A stretch of 8,830 nucleotides of DNA from an uncultured bacterium (GTDB lineage Bacteria > Bacteroidota > Bacteroidia > Bacteroidales > Marinifilaceae): assembly GCA_905215395.1 (NCBI GenBank), contig CAJMQA010000140.1:1-8830 (forward strand), written 5' to 3'. Under the pieces are notes generated by a model. It saw only the letters and a program-made list of their open reading frames with translations, had not been told where the DNA came from and searched no databases. This document shows, in pieces, positions 5,926 through 8,830 of this stretch (within the stretch, counting starts at the first letter, position 1; each line of letters opens with the position of its first letter). A program made the position numbers and the translations under genes.

Positions 5926-7244
5926 ATCCATCCTCTTTCCTTCAGTTCCAGATAACCATTAATGACACGAGCCGTCAGTTGCCGGGGTTCTGTGAGTATG
6001 GTATGGGTTCCATATTTTTCCAATTCACGGGCAATACGCCGTTTCTCCGAAATAAAACTCCCGGCTAACACTTTAAAATAGATTTCCTGCAAATTTTCAG
6101 CAGCTTCCGTAACCACCTGGTTAATTTCAGTATTTTCAAACAGGATCAATAATACCAGATGATTTTCAGCTAATCGCCTCAAAGCCGGCAATCGCCGTTT
6201 CATCCCCTCAACAGTATCGAAATTTGTGAACATCACCAGAAGACTACGGGTATGCAATTGTCTGGAAACCGTAATACACAATTGTTCAAAATCGGACTCC
6301 AGATAATGAGTTTGCTGAGCATACAAAGCTTCTGTGATCTGATTCAGCTGTAACCTTCTGCTATCTGCTTTTATCAATGTGCCGGGTTTATTGGAAAAGG
6401 TCAGTAAACCTGCTTTATCTCCTTTCTTCAAAATCACATTCGATAAAGCCAGCGTCGCATTGATAGCATAATCCAGCATTGTCATTTCCTGGAACGGTGA
6501 TTGCATAGTCCTGCCTTTATCCACCACGCAATAGACCGGCTGAGACCGTTCCTCCGTATATGAATTTACCATTAGACGGTTACACTTTGCCGTCGCCTTC
6601 CAATTCACGGTTCTGGGATCATCGCCCTGTATATAAGGTTTTATCTGGTCAAAAAACGTAGTAATTCCGGCAACCCTGATTTTCCGGACTCCATTTCCGT
6701 ATTGCGAACCAGTCAAAGCCAGCAATTCATACTTTCGCATAGCCATAAAAGAGGGATAAACAGCAACTTTATATTCCTGCCCGAAAGAATAGCGTCTTTC
6801 CACTAAGCCCAAACGGGAAGAGACAAAAATCCGGAGCTTACCGAATGTATATATCCCCCGCCTCACCGGCCGGAGAAAATATGTTTTTTGTTGCAGTTCT
6901 CCGGGTTTCAGACAAACATAAAACATCAGATCACGAAGTTGCAATTCCACCGGAACTTCATCTGTCAAGCGCAAATGAACCGGGAAAGGATAGCGGTTTT
7001 TCACCTCTATCACGACCGGATTTTCATCCCCGTTTGAAAATTTTTCCCCAACCACACGCCCCCCCTCAATAGATTTACCAAGTCCGAATAAAAGGATTGT
7101 GTCTACAACGACCAATATCCCGAATATATATAAGGACCATAGCACCCAGCCATATAACACCGGGAAAATAAAAGCCAGTACCGATGCAAAAGCTATGCCT
7201 AGCAATAAAACAAAAAAACGCCGGTGTAAATACAACTCCCGCAT
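5922..7244 (-). CDS. DUF58 domain protein (von Willebrand-A-like, MoxR partner)
   Basis: This protein of 440 residues has two N-terminal membrane helices (about 10-29 and 33-54), a beta-rich middle region, and then the DUF58 signature GDDPRTVNWKATAK (207-220). A VWA-like core follows with DKGRTM (242-247), where a classical metal-binding DxSxS motif would sit; this D-x-G-R-x-M form is usual in DUF58 proteins. Later segments (KKGDKAGLLTFSNKP, about 275-290; HTRSLLVMFTNFD) fit the remaining strands of the VWA fold. Such proteins are encoded with MoxR ATPases and are thought to act in assembly or activation of envelope or metal-containing complexes; the client here is unknown. The start ATG shares one base with the MoxR stop (TAATG), indicating coupled translation. 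It is last in the visible operon. Confidence 0.88.
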   Translation of the reverse strand: MRELYLHRRFFVLLLGIAFASVLAFIFPVLYGWVLWSLYIFGILVVVDTILLFGLGKSIEGGRVVGEKFSNGDENPVVIEVKNRYPFPVHLRLTDEVPVELQLRDLMFYVCLKPGELQQKTYFLRPVRRGIYTFGKLRIFVSSRLGLVERRYSFGQEYKVAVYPSFMAMRKYELLALTGSQYGNGVRKIRVAGITTFFDQIKPYIQGDDPRTVNWKATAKCNRLMVNSYTEERSQPVYCVVDKGRTMQSPFQEMTMLDYAINATLALSNVILKKGDKAGLLTFSNKPGTLIKADSRRLQLNQITEALYAQQTHYLESDFEQLCITVSRQLHTRSLLVMFTNFDTVEGMKRRLPALRRLAENHLVLLILFENTEINQVVTEAAENLQEIYFKVLAGSFISEKRRIARELEKYGTHTILTEPRQLTARVINGYLELKERGWI

Positions 7245-8215
7245 TATCTGGGTATTTCTATTTTAGCTATCAGTTGATTCAATACCTGATCGACAACCAG
7301 GCCTTCCAGTTCCTTCTCAGCAGAAAGCAATACCCGGTGACGCAATACAGGCGGAGCCAGGTGTAAAACGTCTTCCGGAACCACAAAGTCCCGCCCCTGA
7401 ATCGCCGCAAAAGCTTTTGCCCCATTCATTAATGCAATAGAAGCACGCGGAGAAGCGCCCAAATACAGCCAGCTATTTTCCCGGGTAGTCCTCACAATAT
7501 CCACAATGAAAGCCTTTATCTTTTCATCGACAAGGACTTGTTGTACCTTCCCGCGCAAAACTTTTAAGTCTCCGACCGACAATACGGCTTTCTCTTCCTG
7601 CCAACGCCCTATCATTCCCCCGTCGTGTAAATCCAAAACTCCAATTTCTTCCTCCCGTCCCGGATAATTCACCAGAATCTTAAACATAAAACGATCCAGC
7701 TGAGCTTCAGGCAAGCGGTAAGTACCTTCATGTTCCACCGGATTCTGTGTTGCAACGACCATAAAAGGGAATTCCATTTTATACTCCACTCCGTCATTTG
7801 TCACCTGCCGCTCCTCCATAACCTCAAATAGTGCAGCCTGTGTCTTTGCCGGTGAACGGTTGATTTCATCCACCAACAAAATATTCGTAAAAGCCGGTCC
7901 TTTACGGAACTCAAACTTCCCACTGGAAGGCAAGAAGACTGAAGTCCCAAGCACATCGCTCGGCATCAGGTCCGGAGTAAACTGTAAACGGCAGAATCCG
8001 GCATCAATCAATTGAGCCAAAACTTTTGCCATCAGGGTTTTCGCCACTCCCGGCACCCCTTCGATCAGCACATGACCATCGGCAAGCAATGCCGTCAGTA
8101 ATAAATCCACCACCTCTTTTTGCCCGACAATAACACGAGCCATTTGTTTACGCAACAAATTTATTTTTTCATTCAATTCCGAGAAATCGATCCTTGATTC
8201 AAAAGTTGCTTCCAT
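7244..8215 (-). CDS. MoxR-family AAA+ ATPase
   Basis: This protein of 323 residues is a typical full-length MoxR ATPase. Visible motifs are VGQKEVV (30-36), Walker A GVPGVAKT (53-60), Walker B LLVDE (113-117), EVMEERQVT (131-139), sensor 1 ATQNP (155-159), the EAQLDRF stretch (170-176) and sensor 2 GASPRAS with Arg257. All catalytic positions look intact. MoxR proteins form cytoplasmic rings that use ATP to remodel or activate partner proteins, often through VWA-domain proteins such as the DUF58 product encoded next. The ATG at 8215 lies 17 bases inside the end of the DUF4350-like gene, and the stop overlaps the DUF58 start, so the three are almost certainly co-transcribed. I give no symbol because moxR is used for several paralogues. 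Confidence 0.93.
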   Translation of the reverse strand: MEATFESRIDFSELNEKINLLRKQMARVIVGQKEVVDLLLTALLADGHVLIEGVPGVAKTLMAKVLAQLIDAGFCRLQFTPDLMPSDVLGTSVFLPSSGKFEFRKGPAFTNILLVDEINRSPAKTQAALFEVMEERQVTNDGVEYKMEFPFMVVATQNPVEHEGTYRLPEAQLDRFMFKILVNYPGREEEIGVLDLHDGGMIGRWQEEKAVLSVGDLKVLRGKVQQVLVDEKIKAFIVDIVRTTRENSWLYLGASPRASIALMNGAKAFAAIQGRDFVVPEDVLHLAPPVLRHRVLLSAEKELEGLVVDQVLNQLIAKIEIPR

Positions 8216-8830
8216 CCTTTATTCGTTGATAATGTTCAATATATTTTACCAGGGTCTCCAGCGTTTTTTCAGTAACCTGCTGTCCCCCTTTAATTTTTAC
8301 AATTAGTTGTACCAGCTCCGTTGTTATTTTTTCTTCCACACCGGACCGCTCCGACAATAATTTAACAAACGCCTCATTCAGCATATCGGTCCGTAATAAA
8401 TATCTTATCCGTACTTCCTCCAGAAAAAAATCAATGTGTTTCAATGCGATAGAAGTATGTTCCTTTTTCTTATAATAAAGCGCACTAACAGTAGCTGCAA
8501 ATTCCAGCATCTTATTTTCAGGCGGACGGACGGCAGGTATTGGCCGCTGTTCTCGTCTGGCCCGGAAAAAAACATATAACAAAGCTCCGGCCAATAAGAG
8601 GTATAAAGCGGTACGTAAAGCCGGAAAGCGCAAAATAACCCGCATCAATGTCTGTGTGTTATTGGCTGTCAAAGTATCATAAGCATCCCATATGACAGTT
8701 CCCCCTCCATCCGCTACACAGGACAAAGCCTTGTAATAATAGGTACCTGAAATACTATCCAACACGAAAAAATTAGTAAATCCCCTGGGATTCAAATTCA
8801 GGAATATCTGGCCTTCTCCATGAAATATAC
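8199..8830 (-). CDS. DUF4350-like membrane protein, C-terminal part (5' end outside window)
   Basis: The frame stays open to the right edge (the codons before the TTG at 8795 read IFHGEGQIFLNLN), so about 210 C-terminal residues are visible and the true start lies outside. The stretch GEGQIFLNLNPRGFTNFFVLD followed by a TVIWDAY motif resembles DUF4350 (PF14258), a domain commonly encoded just before MoxR in Bacteroidota; the family name is from memory. A single membrane helix lies at about 8565-8621, followed by a basic stretch (RARREQR) and a helical, probably cytoplasmic C-terminal domain of about 110 residues. The layout suggests an extracytoplasmic sensing or binding domain linked across the membrane to the MoxR/DUF58 machinery, which is inference. 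The TGA lies 17 bases inside the MoxR gene. Confidence 0.72.
   Translation of the reverse strand, partial: IFHGEGQIFLNLNPRGFTNFFVLDSISGTYYYKALSCVADGGGTVIWDAYDTLTANNTQTLMRVILRFPALRTALYLLLAGALLYVFFRARREQRPIPAVRPPENKMLEFAATVSALYYKKKEHTSIALKHIDFFLEEVRIRYLLRTDMLNEAFVKLLSERSGVEEKITTELVQLIVKIKGGQQVTEKTLETLVKYIEHYQRIKDGSNF

Overview
The window looks like chromosomal DNA from a member of the Bacteroidales (Bacteroidota). The supporting signs are TAnnTTTG-type -7 promoter boxes, little visible Shine-Dalgarno sequence, families typical of gut Bacteroidales (DUF4857-like proteins, an OprO/P-type porin, a MoxR/DUF58/DUF4350-like cluster) and moderate GC content. The genus cannot be fixed from the sequence alone. 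No rRNA, tRNA, CRISPR array, insertion sequence or phage gene was seen, and no gap between genes exceeds 81 bases.

Left block (1-2729, + strand): an operon of membrane proteins that enters from outside the window. It holds the C-terminal end of a DUF4857-like protein, an ABC-2-type permease, a complete second DUF4857-like protein, and a small four-helix membrane protein of the TIGR03987/HsmA type. The genes overlap or lie within 10 bases of each other. The two DUF4857-like proteins are clear paralogues over their C-terminal ends. The ABC ATPase that would drive the permease is not in the window and probably lies upstream.

Middle block (2734-5925): an outer-membrane porin (- strand) and a LUD-domain protein (+ strand) diverge from an 81-bp region carrying two mirror-image promoters. 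The LUD gene is followed after six bases by an MFS exporter-type transporter in the same reading frame, with an apparent TTG start. The porin converges on the left operon with a 4-base gap.

Right block (5922-8830, - strand): three overlapping genes read DUF4350-like protein (N-terminus outside the window), MoxR-type AAA+ ATPase, DUF58 protein. This is a common Bacteroidota arrangement, in which MoxR is thought to act as a chaperone-like ATPase together with von Willebrand-A-like membrane proteins. The DUF58 stop codon overlaps the stop codon of the converging MFS gene.

The most interesting items are the mirrored divergent promoter pair and the poorly characterised DUF4857 / ABC permease / HsmA-like operon. 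The rest looks like ordinary core-type Bacteroidales genes.
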